A stretch of 64,000 nt of DNA, taken from Brevibacillus panacihumi W25. Lineage in GTDB: Bacteria; Bacillota; Bacilli; Brevibacillales; Brevibacillaceae. The position numbers were made by a program, and so were the translations under genes. The stretch covers positions 992,001 through 1,056,000 of the forward strand of contig NZ_KI629782.1 of assembly GCF_000503775.1 (NCBI RefSeq), in the 5' to 3' direction. Shown piece after piece: positions 54,723 through 63,035 of the stretch. A model generated the notes under the pieces. The model worked only from the letters and a program-made list of their open reading frames with translations, did not search any database and was not told the origin of the DNA. Each line of letters begins with the position of its first letter. Position 1 is the stretch's first letter.

Positions 54723-55247
54723 TTACAACGCGATCCAATATCGTTTGACGATGTTCCCGTCTTCCTCTACAAAACTTTCATCTGCCATGCCGCCATTTTT
54801 TAGAATCGTCCGCTCGGATGCCAGATTGGTCGCATCACAAACCACCAGCGCTTTTTCGATCCCCAGTTCTTTTGCTTTTTGCAGGGATAAAGCCAGTATC
54901 TGCGTAGCGTAGCCCTTGCGTCTTTCCGATGGACGGATCCCATAGCCGATATGTCCGCCAGTCTGCAGCAAAGGCACCGTAAGCTGATGCCTGATGTTGA
55001 CGGCCCCCACGATCTTCTTATCCTCTGTAATCAACCAGTATGTAGACGCGGGAACCCATCCCTCGGGCAGGTTTTCCCCTGACTCCTCCGCGTGCAGTTC
55101 TTCTACCATCGCTGAAAAATCTGATGGATCTTTGCTGATCACCCATGGCACCATCTGCTCGCCGCTTTGTTTCCATTCCTGATAGAAAGCCAGGTATTCA
55201 TCCTTCACGTCTACAGTCGGCTTGATTAACGAGACACTTTCTCCCAT
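54723..55247 (-). CDS. GNAT family N-acetyltransferase
   Basis: 174 residues. The acetyl-CoA site is seen as IGYGIRPSERRKGYATQIL, followed by VVCDATNLASERTILKNGG, typical of GNAT proteins. Acceptor unknown. ATG at 55247 with GAGGAGGGGG upstream; an in-frame GTG 15 nt earlier overlaps this ribosome site. Starts a two-gene run with 53678. Confidence 0.83.
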   Translation of the reverse strand: MGESVSLIKPTVDVKDEYLAFYQEWKQSGEQMVPWVISKDPSDFSAMVEELHAEESGENLPEGWVPASTYWLITEDKKIVGAVNIRHQLTVPLLQTGGHIGYGIRPSERRKGYATQILALSLQKAKELGIEKALVVCDATNLASERTILKNGGMADESFVEEDGNIVKRYWIAL

Positions 55248-55378
55248 TTTCCCCCTCCTCACTCTCTATCCTCGCGTATTTCATTATACGAAAAATACCG
55301 ATCTTTTCCATAAGTCGCATTGCCTGTTCACGCTCTAGAAAAGATATGGTAATATTCGGAAAAGGGAGGCGTTCCTTC

Positions 55379-55540
55379 ATGGAGCTTATGACAAGTGTTA
55401 TGCTTGCGGTCTTTCTGTTGATCTGGGCAGGAGCGGATGTCCTCTTTGCCTCCAATAGCAGATTCAAATCGCGCCTGCTGCTTTTTCTCACGCTGCTGAT
55501 CATCAGCGGATCGATTTATTGGATTCTCACTTTGTTCTAG
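55379..55540 (+). CDS. small two-helix membrane protein
   Basis: 53 residues: helices about 4-20 and 31-50, separated by a short basic ASNSRFKSR loop. GGGAGG 9 nt before the ATG. Family not recognised. Divergent from the GNAT gene, with no terminator seen after it. Confidence 0.55.
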   Translation: MELMTSVMLAVFLLIWAGADVLFASNSRFKSRLLLFLTLLIISGSIYWILTLF

Positions 55541-55621
55541 CTCTCTGCTTTCCTCGCATCGTCCATTCACCGATATGGGCTGCTGCACATAGACTGTGGA
55601 CGTATGCAAGGAGGGAATCCG

Positions 55622-56431
55622 ATGAAAATCAGCACAAAAGATCAGCAGTTGTTTGAACATCGTTTTTGGCTGCAAATCCTGGGGGATCATTCCCGGTTTA
55701 TTTTTCAGTCGTTAGCTCCTGATGAATGCACAGAGATCGAACAAGCGAATCATTTTATCCACTCGTTCGATACGCTGCTCGATTATGCGCGGCAGGATCT
55801 GCAGGAAGAAGAAGTCACTGCACTCACGCAACAAGCAAGCGAGCTGACAGAGCGCTTGCGGGAGTTTAAGCTTCACTTGTTGCAGCGGCAATTGGTTGGA
55901 AAAATCTCCTTTTCCCTGCCGCCCACCTTCGTGAACCACATGGTGAATGAACTGGAGGAGTACCAGCGAATTTTGCACGCCTTCCTGACTGGCCACCCGA
56001 TCCCCTGTGAACACCCTGTCCATTACCATCTGCTTTGGCTCTCAGATGCAGCAGGGCATGCCGCCTCGATTACCTCATTGCTGGACATGGTAGAAAAAGA
56101 CGTGCAGCACAAAAGCGAGCATTTCACCAAGAAATTTGAGGATTTCTATCAAAAGGCAGTCGAGTTGGCAGGATACCTGCGAACCAATCTGCAAGATTTC
56201 CCGGCTCTGCATCGCTTCAATCATCAAGCTGAAATGGAAATCAAACTGTTTCAGGTATTTTTGCACGAGCTGCAAGAAATGCGCATGCACAATGCGGTCT
56301 TGGGTGTCCTTTCTCCACTCATGGCCGATCATATGTCCCGTGAGGAGTGCTACTACCTGATGAAGCTCTCCGAAGTGTCCGATGTGAAGGCACCTGATTG
56401 TTACCCGACCAGACCCCGGATTGAATCTTGA
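55622..56431 (+). CDS. DUF2935 family protein
   Basis: 269 residues, mostly helical, with two similar halves that each carry EHRFWLQILGDHSRFI-like and HLLWLSDAAGHAASI-like His/Glu residues. This is the DUF2935 layout of Bacillus proteins; the His and Glu residues suggest a metal-binding four-helix bundle. Function unknown. CAAGGAGGG 5 nt before the ATG. Confidence 0.8.
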   Translation: MKISTKDQQLFEHRFWLQILGDHSRFIFQSLAPDECTEIEQANHFIHSFDTLLDYARQDLQEEEVTALTQQASELTERLREFKLHLLQRQLVGKISFSLPPTFVNHMVNELEEYQRILHAFLTGHPIPCEHPVHYHLLWLSDAAGHAASITSLLDMVEKDVQHKSEHFTKKFEDFYQKAVELAGYLRTNLQDFPALHRFNHQAEMEIKLFQVFLHELQEMRMHNAVLGVLSPLMADHMSREECYYLMKLSEVSDVKAPDCYPTRPRIES

Positions 56432-56432
56432 A

Positions 56433-56479
56433 AAAGGTGGGGCGTTGGCCGTTGCCGTAAAGCCGAATGCCCCTCCACC
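56433..56479 (-). terminator. terminator of the deaminase gene
   Basis: On the minus strand GGTGGAGGGGC pairs imperfectly with GCCCCACC across ~25 nt and is followed by TTTTT, about 30 bp after the gene's stop. Confidence 0.55.
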
Positions 56480-56510
56480 AAGCGTCACAGGACCGTTTTC
56501 TCCTGCTTTT

Positions 56511-56972
56511 TTACGATTTCGTCGAGCGATCTTTCCACAGCGTCATCGGATTTGTGTCTTCTTCTCCGAGAGGCATGTGCTTTATTGCTAGAGAGCGCGC
56601 TGACCGCTCTTTCTTCAAGTCCTCGTAGATTGCCTTGGACTTGCCGAGGCCCACTTCCCCTGCATCCTCGACCGACAAGCAGTAATACACATCATCAATC
56701 CCCACAAAATGCATGGCAGCAAAACACATCGGGCATGGTTCGCCGCTCGCGTACATCGTAAATCCGGACAAGCTGTTGGTCTGCAGCTGGTCCTGCGCAC
56801 GCCGAATCGCCAAAAGCTCTGCATGACCGCTGACATCATGCTTTTGATGGAGTTCGTTTACGCCCTCCGCTATGATTGTATTGTCCTTCACAAGTACGGC
56901 GCCAAACGGCTGTCCGCCATTGTCTACATTTTCGATTGCCAGCTCTACCGCTCGCTTCATGAATTTGTCCAT
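56511..56972 (-). CDS. nucleoside/guanine deaminase of the CMP/dCMP deaminase fold
   Basis: 153 residues. Zinc ligands: His50 and the catalytic Glu52 in GHAELLAI, Cys80 and Cys83 in EPCPMC. The sequence resembles guanine deaminase GuaD of B. subtilis (SVEDAGEVGL region, KHMPLGEED), which turns guanine into xanthine. TadA is less likely because of length and the C-terminal tail. Convergent to DUF2935. Confidence 0.82.
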   Translation of the reverse strand: MDKFMKRAVELAIENVDNGGQPFGAVLVKDNTIIAEGVNELHQKHDVSGHAELLAIRRAQDQLQTNSLSGFTMYASGEPCPMCFAAMHFVGIDDVYYCLSVEDAGEVGLGKSKAIYEDLKKERSARSLAIKHMPLGEEDTNPMTLWKDRSTKS

Positions 56973-57097
56973 ACATCAAACCCTCCTTGCTATCTCCATT
57001 CTGTTTTTCTAAGTTCTATCATACTATACTCGGAAGAAGAAAGTCCCCGTTTCGTCAGCGTTATACGATTCCCTATCAAAGACAAGAGGTGTTCACG

Positions 57098-58143
57098 ATG
57101 GAGGAGCTTGCCAACAACGTTCGGCTGCGAGATATAACAGAAGAGGACCTTGTATTGTTCTTTGAACAGCAGCTAGACCCGACCGCCAATCACATGGCTG
57201 CTTTTACAGCCAAGGACCCGCAAGACCGCGAAACCTATTTCAGCAACTGGACCAAACGGTTAGGCGATACGAGCATCCACAAGCAGACCATTCTTTTTCA
57301 AGAGTCAGTAGCAGGACACCTATCGAGCTTTGAATTCCTTGGGCTGCCCACCGTCGGCTATTGGCTTGGGAAAGAGTTCTGGGGAAAAGGAATCGCCACC
57401 CGTGCACTCTCCCTATTTGTAAAACAACTGCCGACTCGCCCGCTCTATGCCCGAGTGGCAAAAGACAATATCGGCTCGACCCGCGTGCTGCAAAAATGCG
57501 GATTCGAAATTGTTGGCGAAGACAAGGGCTTTTCCCATTTCCGCGATGAGGAGGTGGAAGAATTTATCCTGGTCTTAAAAGAGACTCCCACAATCCCTTC
57601 ACCTGCAGGTTTCGTAACAGCAGTCAGCCGAAGCGCCACCCATTCCTTCAGCAAGCAAAACCAGTCCTCTATCCAATTGCTTGATGGGCTGGGAGTAGAG
57701 GGAGACGCGCATCTTGGGGAGACTGTGAAGCATCGTTCGCGTGTAGCACAGAATCCAAACCAGCCGAACCTGCGGCAAGTCCATCTCATTCATGCCGAGC
57801 TGCATGAGGAATTGCAAAGCGCAGGCTTTGACGTCTCAAGCGGACAAATGGGCGAGAATATCACTACCCGTGGCATCCCTCTGCTGGAATTGCCGACTGG
57901 CACACGCCTTCATCTAGGAGATTCGCCGTAGTCGAACTGACTGGCTTTCGCAATCCCTGCCAACAATTAAACCAGTTCCAGCCAGGCCTGATGGACGCTG
58001 TCCTGGATCGCGACCCGGACGGCAACCTCATCCGCAAAGCCGGCGTCATGGGAATTGTGACAGCCTCCGGTGAGGTAAAGCCCGGTGATCCGATCCGGGT
58101 CGAATACCCGCCCCTCCCGCACCGTCCGCTTGAGCGAGTCTGA
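57098..58143 (+). pseudogene. GNAT-MOSC fusion gene interrupted by a frameshift
   Basis: From ATG 57098 (AGAGGTG upstream) the frame encodes a GNAT domain (about 1-170: FWGKGIATRALSLF, NIGSTRVLQKCGF) and then the first half of a MOSC domain (GVEGDAHLGETVKHRSR, GQMGENITTRGI). It stops at TAG 57929-57931 after 277 residues. The other half continues in another frame from 57925: AVVELTGFRNPCQQLNQFQP, then LIRKAGVMGIV, to TGA at 58141-58143. MOSC domains need both halves. A single-base deletion or a sequencing error near 57920-57925 explains it. Confidence 0.8.
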
Positions 58144-58198
58144 ATGAATCCCCGGATGTAACGAGACAGGATGAAACTGCGTAATACTCATTGAAAGA

Positions 58199-58321
58199 AT
58201 GACTATTACAGAAAGGATCTGGATTTTCATCATGTCTTTGACGTTTATTTTGGGATTAGGTGTCGTTGTCGCACTGGTAGCCATCACTGCGGTCGCGTTG
58301 ATTCTGTATACAGGTAGATAA
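58199..58321 (+). CDS. putative 40-residue membrane microprotein
   Basis: MTITERIWIFIMSLTFILG is followed by a Val/Ala-rich helix ending ALILYTGR. An internal ATG at 58232 would give 29 residues. The ribosome site is weak (GAAAG). A terminator follows the stop, which supports a separate small gene. Family unknown. Confidence 0.35.
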   Translation: MTITERIWIFIMSLTFILGLGVVVALVAITAVALILYTGR

Positions 58322-58346
58322 TCAAAGGGGCATTGCCCTCTTGCCG

Positions 58347-58380
58347 AAAAGACGATTGCATCTTGCTTTCGTCTTTTTGC
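58347..58380 (+). terminator. terminator after the microprotein region
   Basis: AAAAGACGA pairs with TCGTCTTTT over a 13-nt loop and continues TTTTTGC. It may end transcription of 57098-58321. Confidence 0.75.
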
Positions 58381-58477
58381 TTTGATGAAACTCCTACCAA
58401 TTGACCATACTATTTCCAACCGCCAAGAGTCCGATCGTGTATCGGGATACTTTCAAGCGATTGGAGCGAATGCCTCG

Positions 58478-58837
58478 ATGATTTCCTTTATGCTGACAGC
58501 CAGGCGATTGGTCCAGGGGCTTTTACATGCATTCAAAGACAAGAACTTCCAGGTCATTTTTCTGATTACCCTCATCTTGCTGCTATCTGGAACGATCTTT
58601 TATTCCTCAGAAGAAGGTCTTCCGATCCTGGATTCTCTTTATTTTAGTGTTACAACGCTAACCACGGTCGGACATTCTGGTTTTGTTCCCCAGACTGCCC
58701 TAGGGAAGGTATTTACGATCTTCTACATTTTCGCGGGTACGGGGCTTACCTTCGGCGTCGTGACGCGCATCGCGTACGGCATCTTCTCCAATAAATCATC
58801 GGACGATCAAACAGAAAAAAACGGTGGGAACCCTTAA
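58478..58837 (+). CDS. two-helix potassium-channel-like protein
   Basis: 119 residues from ATG 58478: helix (~20-40), a pore loop with VTTLTTVGHSGFVPQT, second helix (~78-100). This is an Ion_trans_2 layout without a regulatory domain. The selectivity filter reads TVGHS, not TVGYG. GGAG lies ~11 nt upstream; a start at 58382 would add 32 residues but has no ribosome site. Terminator overlaps the gene end. Confidence 0.7.
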   Translation: MISFMLTARRLVQGLLHAFKDKNFQVIFLITLILLLSGTIFYSSEEGLPILDSLYFSVTTLTTVGHSGFVPQTALGKVFTIFYIFAGTGLTFGVVTRIAYGIFSNKSSDDQTEKNGGNP

Positions 58838-58846
58838 GTCCCACCG
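58816..58846 (-). terminator. terminator of the LivJ-type gene
   Basis: CGGTGGGA pairs with TCCCACCG over 9 nt, followed on the minus strand by seven T. It overlaps the end of the convergent channel gene. Confidence 0.85.
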
Positions 58847-58870
58847 CGATTTCATCTGGTCTGGCGAATT

Positions 58871-60115
58871 CTATTCCGCCTTACCTACAAATACAGATCT
58901 ATCTTTCCCTTTTTCGTATTTATAGATAAATACATCGGCAAACGTGTTATCGCCTTTGTCATCAAAAGTAACCTTCGTGAATAATCCCTGGAAGTCTTTT
59001 GTCTTATGAACAGCTTCCAAAACTTGTTCACGAGTTGGCTTCTTGCCACCATTTGCTCTAATGGCTTCCTCCACACCGTTCAAGAGGACATTCATTGCAT
59101 CATAACCGTAAACAGAAAACGCCTCTAACGGTTTATTCGTTGCCTTTTTGTATTCCTCTCCCCACTTTTTCCCTTCTTCGGTTTGTGTCACGTCACCGGC
59201 CACAGAAGTAAAGATGATTCCGTCGACAGCATCACCGGCTATCTTGATCATATCTGAGTTGTCGAATCCATCTCCGCCCATAAAGTAGCCTTTATACCCT
59301 TTGTCCCGAGCTTGCTTACTGATAATGCCACCTTCAGGGTACATGCCGCCGAAGAAAATCAAGTCTGGGTTTTTGGAGATGATCTGAGTGATGACAGCGG
59401 AATAATCCTTTTCACCAGCCGTTATCCCTTCATAGCCCAAAACCGTTACACCGTCTTTTTCAAACTGCATTTTTACCTGATCAGCCAAACCTTGACCGTA
59501 TGCTGTTTTATCATGCATGACAAAAACTTGTTTGACATTTAGTGAATTTTTCGCATACATCGCTGCTTTAGGGCCTTGCGAGTCGTCACGCGCGCATATG
59601 CGGTGGACGGTCTTCTTGCCTTCTTCTGTCAGTTTTACGCCCGTATTTGCCGGTGATACCATGACAAGATTGCCCTCTTCATACTTTACGGAAGACGGGA
59701 TGGCAACCCCTGTATTCAAGTGACCGACTACACCCAGCACATCAGGATTGGAGATCAGCATCTCCGCGTTGGAAACCCCGATTTTCGGATCTGCTTGGTC
59801 ATCCTGGGGTAACAATTGCAGATCGAAGCCCATTTTTTTAAACTCTTCTTGTTTCAGTTTCAGCGCATACTCGGCTCCGCTCTTAATAGAATCACCTTGC
59901 GCCGACTGGCTGCCGGAAAGAGGGCTCTGTGTTGCAATGAGTATTTTGCCTCCATCTCCAGCAGCACTGTTTCCTTCGCTCGTGGAGCCTTGCGTACCGG
60001 AAGTTGCCCCACCGCTTGCATTGCTTCCCGTACTGTTAGAGCCGGCACATCCTGCGAGTGCGATACTTGCTACCAACACTGATAACAAAAAGCTGCGTTG
60101 AACCCGTCTCTTCAT
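58871..60115 (-). CDS. branched-chain amino acid ABC transporter substrate-binding lipoprotein (LivJ-like)
   Basis: 414 residues. Signal peptide and lipobox ASIALAGC (Cys about 23), a Gly/Ser-rich linker, then a type I periplasmic-binding fold with ILIATQSPLSGSQSAQGDS and GYDAMNVLLNGVEEA. It would capture leucine, isoleucine, valine or a related ligand. No permease or ATPase gene is nearby. The AT-rich upstream stretch (60116-60285) should hold its promoter, but none was pinned down. Confidence 0.88.
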   Translation of the reverse strand: MKRRVQRSFLLSVLVASIALAGCAGSNSTGSNASGGATSGTQGSTSEGNSAAGDGGKILIATQSPLSGSQSAQGDSIKSGAEYALKLKQEEFKKMGFDLQLLPQDDQADPKIGVSNAEMLISNPDVLGVVGHLNTGVAIPSSVKYEEGNLVMVSPANTGVKLTEEGKKTVHRICARDDSQGPKAAMYAKNSLNVKQVFVMHDKTAYGQGLADQVKMQFEKDGVTVLGYEGITAGEKDYSAVITQIISKNPDLIFFGGMYPEGGIISKQARDKGYKGYFMGGDGFDNSDMIKIAGDAVDGIIFTSVAGDVTQTEEGKKWGEEYKKATNKPLEAFSVYGYDAMNVLLNGVEEAIRANGGKKPTREQVLEAVHKTKDFQGLFTKVTFDDKGDNTFADVFIYKYEKGKDRSVFVGKAE

Positions 60116-60280
60116 TTGAATGAATCCCCCTTATACTACTATTTTCTTCAGCCGCGCTCCTAATCGTTTTCAATTCGATATATGTACCGGAAGTATATTA
60201 AGAACGAGATGCTGATAGTCATTATTTTAGAATAAATCAGAAAATTTACAATAATAATTTTATCGAACCTCCGACTATGT

Positions 60281-60328
60281 AAAATGGGACCATGATAACG
60301 CCAATGCTGGCGACTCTCATGGTCCCAC
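60281..60328 (-). terminator. terminator of the aldo/keto reductase gene
   Basis: TGGGACCATGA pairs with TCATGGTCCCA over a 21-nt interior with a further short stem (GCCA...TGGC), followed by ATTTTA on the minus strand. Confidence 0.75.
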
Positions 60329-60362
60329 TGGAGCTACGCCTGCTCCACAGTGATTATCAATA

Positions 60363-61205
60363 TCAAAAGTCGAAGTTATCAGGGTCTGGGCCTACTCGCA
60401 GATTTTCGTTCATGGCATCGATGAGCTGCATGTCTTCTGCTGTCAGCTCAAAGTCAAAGATATCGGCATTCTCCTTGATCCGCTGCTCCTTGGTAGACTT
60501 CGGAATGGTCACAACACCATGCTGCAGGTCCCAGCGCAGAATTACCTGGGCGATCGATTTATGATGACGATCGGCGATTTCTTTCAATACCGGGTGATCC
60601 AATAATTGTCCCTGCATCAGTGGCGACCACGCCTCTACTTGAATCCCCTGCTCCTTGCAAAAAGCACGAAGCTCCGTTTGAGTGAGGCGCGGATGAAATT
60701 CCACCTGATTGATCATGGGCTTGATTTCAGCTTCCTGCATCAGGTCTTGCAGATGATGGATCTGGAAGTTGCTCACACCGATTGCCTTGATTCGCCCTTC
60801 CTTGTAAAGCTGCTCCAGTGCGCGCCACGCTTCCTTGTATTTACCGGCAACAGGCCAGTGAATCAGATATAAATCCAAGTACTCCAAGCCTAGCTTTTTC
60901 AGACTGAGCTCAAATGCTTTGCGTGTCGATTCGTACCCCAAATCGGCATTCCATACTTTCGAGGTAACGAACAGCTCCTCTCTTTTGATTCCCGCTTCTT
61001 TCAGTCCTTGCCGGATTCCCTCGCCCACACCCTCTTCGTTTCCGTAAATCGCAGCTGTGTCTATGCTTCTATAGCCATGTCTGATCGCTGTCTGGACAGC
61101 ATTGACCAGCTCAGGTCCTTCCTCCACTTTAAATACGCCTAAGCCAAACCAGGGCATTTTCACTCCGTTGCTCAATGTGGTTGTAGCTTGTAAATGAGTT
61201 GTCAT
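60363..61205 (-). CDS. aldo/keto reductase (YtbE-like)
   Basis: 280 residues. The AKR catalytic set is visible: Asp and Tyr in SIDTAAIYGNEEGVG, Lys in VTSKVWNADLGY and His in LIHWPV; IPKSTKEQRIKEN binds NADPH. It reduces aldehydes such as methylglyoxal; the natural substrate is not known. The start overlaps the MFS stop (ATGA) after AGGAGG. The order matches ytbE-ytbD of B. subtilis. Confidence 0.9.
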   Translation of the reverse strand: MTTHLQATTTLSNGVKMPWFGLGVFKVEEGPELVNAVQTAIRHGYRSIDTAAIYGNEEGVGEGIRQGLKEAGIKREELFVTSKVWNADLGYESTRKAFELSLKKLGLEYLDLYLIHWPVAGKYKEAWRALEQLYKEGRIKAIGVSNFQIHHLQDLMQEAEIKPMINQVEFHPRLTQTELRAFCKEQGIQVEAWSPLMQGQLLDHPVLKEIADRHHKSIAQVILRWDLQHGVVTIPKSTKEQRIKENADIFDFELTAEDMQLIDAMNENLRVGPDPDNFDF

Positions 61206-62419
61206 GATACTTGTACCTCCTGTTTTTCTACATGTGTGTGTATAGATGTTCTACGCTCCAGCACCTGAATCCACCCTGTCAGTATAACCGCTCCTGTCAC
61301 CATGAATCCTCCAATCCATGTCGTATGGATCAGCCCGATGGAATTCGTAACGACTCCACCCAAATACGCACCGATGGCAATCCCAGCGTTAAAGGCGGCG
61401 ATGTTGATGGCAGACGCCACATCCTTCGCGCTTGGTACGTAACGTTCAGCCAATATCACGACATATACCTGCAAACCTGGCACATTCATGAATGCCATCA
61501 GCCCCATGAACAGAATCGTGATCAGGCCAGCCATCGAAAATGGTGCCGTAAAGTATAGGACAAATAGGACAAGAGCTTGAACGATGAACATGCGAAATAA
61601 TGCAGACAGCGGATTTTTATTCGCGATCTTCCCTCCCAGCATATTACCAATCGCAATCGCGATACCGTAACCAAGCAGGATGACAGCGATCTGTCCACCA
61701 GAAAAACCAGTGATCGTTTCAAGGATTGGGGACAAATAAGTAAAGACGACAAACGTCCCGCCATATCCCAAAGCCGTAATCAAAAACATCAAAAGCAGAC
61801 GGCCGTTCGTCACCAGCTTCATTTGATCCCGAAGCGTGGTGCGTACTCCTTTTTGCAAATTAGCTGGTATGAGGATGCTGTTGGCAAAAAAGGCGATAAG
61901 ACCGATGACCGCGATTGCGACGAAAGCAAACCGCCAGCCTACCTGTTGCCCCAAATACGTTCCGAGTGGCACCCCAGTGACCGTGGCTACTGTAAGGCCT
62001 GTAAACATCAAGGAAATGGCGCTTGCCCGGCGATTTTCAGGCACCAGATCCGCTGCGATGGTCGAACCGATCGACATGAATATCCCATGCGCTAAGGCTG
62101 AGACAATCCGTCCTACGAGCAAGACTCCGATGCTCGTCGCGGCAGCTGCGATACTATTGCCCACGATGAAAATGATCATGATCCACAGCAGCAGCCGTTT
62201 GCGCGGTACCCCTGAGGTAACAGCCGTAAGGACAGGTGCGCCAAACGTAACACCCAACGCATATAACGTAACGGTCAGAGCTGCAGTCGTGACCGGAATC
62301 TGCAAGTCTTGCGCGATCAGCGGCAGCAGACCCACGCTGATAAATTCTGTCGTTCCAATAGCGAAGGCACTGACTGCCAATGCGAGCAAGGCAAGTGTGC
62401 TTCGGTTTTTCTCTTTCAC
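61202..62419 (-). CDS. MFS efflux transporter (YtbD-like)
   Basis: 405 residues, 12 predicted helices, DHA1-type: FAIGTTEFISVGLLP at the N-terminus, LVGRIVSALAHGIFMSIG and RRASAISLMFTGLTVATVTGVPLG. Typical of sugar-efflux/chloramphenicol-type exporters; substrate unknown. GTG start with AAGGAGATACCTC upstream. Operon with the aldo/keto reductase, opposite the HxlR gene. Confidence 0.88.
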   Translation of the reverse strand: MKEKNRSTLALLALAVSAFAIGTTEFISVGLLPLIAQDLQIPVTTAALTVTLYALGVTFGAPVLTAVTSGVPRKRLLLWIMIIFIVGNSIAAAATSIGVLLVGRIVSALAHGIFMSIGSTIAADLVPENRRASAISLMFTGLTVATVTGVPLGTYLGQQVGWRFAFVAIAVIGLIAFFANSILIPANLQKGVRTTLRDQMKLVTNGRLLLMFLITALGYGGTFVVFTYLSPILETITGFSGGQIAVILLGYGIAIAIGNMLGGKIANKNPLSALFRMFIVQALVLFVLYFTAPFSMAGLITILFMGLMAFMNVPGLQVYVVILAERYVPSAKDVASAINIAAFNAGIAIGAYLGGVVTNSIGLIHTTWIGGFMVTGAVILTGWIQVLERRTSIHTHVEKQEVQVS

Positions 62420-62502
62420 GAGGTATCTCCTTCCTTTTGATCGATAAATTTTTGTTGATTACCAGCTGGCATATGCTATTATGAATGCTATAAGCGGCAA
62501 TG

Positions 62503-62518
62503 AAAAGTACGTACTTTT
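62503..62518. promoter_or_regulatory. palindromic operator 1 of the HxlR regulator
   Basis: AAAAGTACGTACTTTT is a perfect 16-bp palindrome in the 165-bp gap between the divergent MFS and HxlR genes. Confidence 0.65.
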
Positions 62519-62534
62519 AAGTGACATAGATACC

Positions 62535-62557
62535 AAAAAGTAATATAGGTACTTTTT
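62535..62557. promoter_or_regulatory. palindromic operator 2 of the HxlR regulator
   Basis: AAAAAGTA, 7 nt, TACTTTTT: the same half-site as operator 1 with a longer spacer, 28 bp before the regulator's ATG. The shared AAAAGTA/TACTTTT half-sites are what an HxlR dimer could recognise. Confidence 0.65.
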
Positions 62558-62584
62558 AGTGCCTATAGAAAGCGAGTGAGAATC

Positions 62585-62971
62585 ATGCAAAAAAAGAAAT
62601 ACAATATCTCGGTAGAGGCTACCTTGGAAGTGATCGGCGGAAAGTGGAAGTGCGTCATCCTCTGCCATCTTACACACGGGGAAAAACGAACAAGTGAACT
62701 GAAGCGCCTGATGCCAGGCATTACACAAAAAATGCTGACCCAGCAGCTCCGCGAATTAGAGGATGACGGCATTATAAACCGGATTGTCTATGAGCAGGTT
62801 CCTCCCAAAGTGGTCTACGAACTGAGCGAGTATGGCTGGAGTTTGAAAGGGATTTTAGATACGCTGTGCGCGTGGGGTGAAAAACATATTATCCGCGTAT
62901 ACGGCGATACCGAAGGCATGCTGGAAGACAGTATTTTAAATAAGAAGGCGACTGAAACTGTCAAATCATAA
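62585..62971 (+). CDS. HxlR family transcriptional regulator (YtcD-like)
   Basis: 128 residues, winged helix-turn-helix: ATLEVIGGKWKCVILCHL, ELKRLMPGITQKMLTQQLRELEDDGII and YELSEYGWSLKGILDTLCAW are typical of HxlR. The cysteine in KWKCVIL is the one that senses electrophiles in HypR-like members. ATG at 62585 without a strong ribosome site; a GTG 9 nt earlier is possible. Divergent from the genes it probably controls. Confidence 0.88.
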   Translation: MQKKKYNISVEATLEVIGGKWKCVILCHLTHGEKRTSELKRLMPGITQKMLTQQLRELEDDGIINRIVYEQVPPKVVYELSEYGWSLKGILDTLCAWGEKHIIRVYGDTEGMLEDSILNKKATETVKS

Positions 62972-63035
62972 GCGGATCGCAACGAAGAAGGAGCGCAGGA
63001 ACGAATAGGTAAGCGGCGAAAGGAGAGTCATACGT

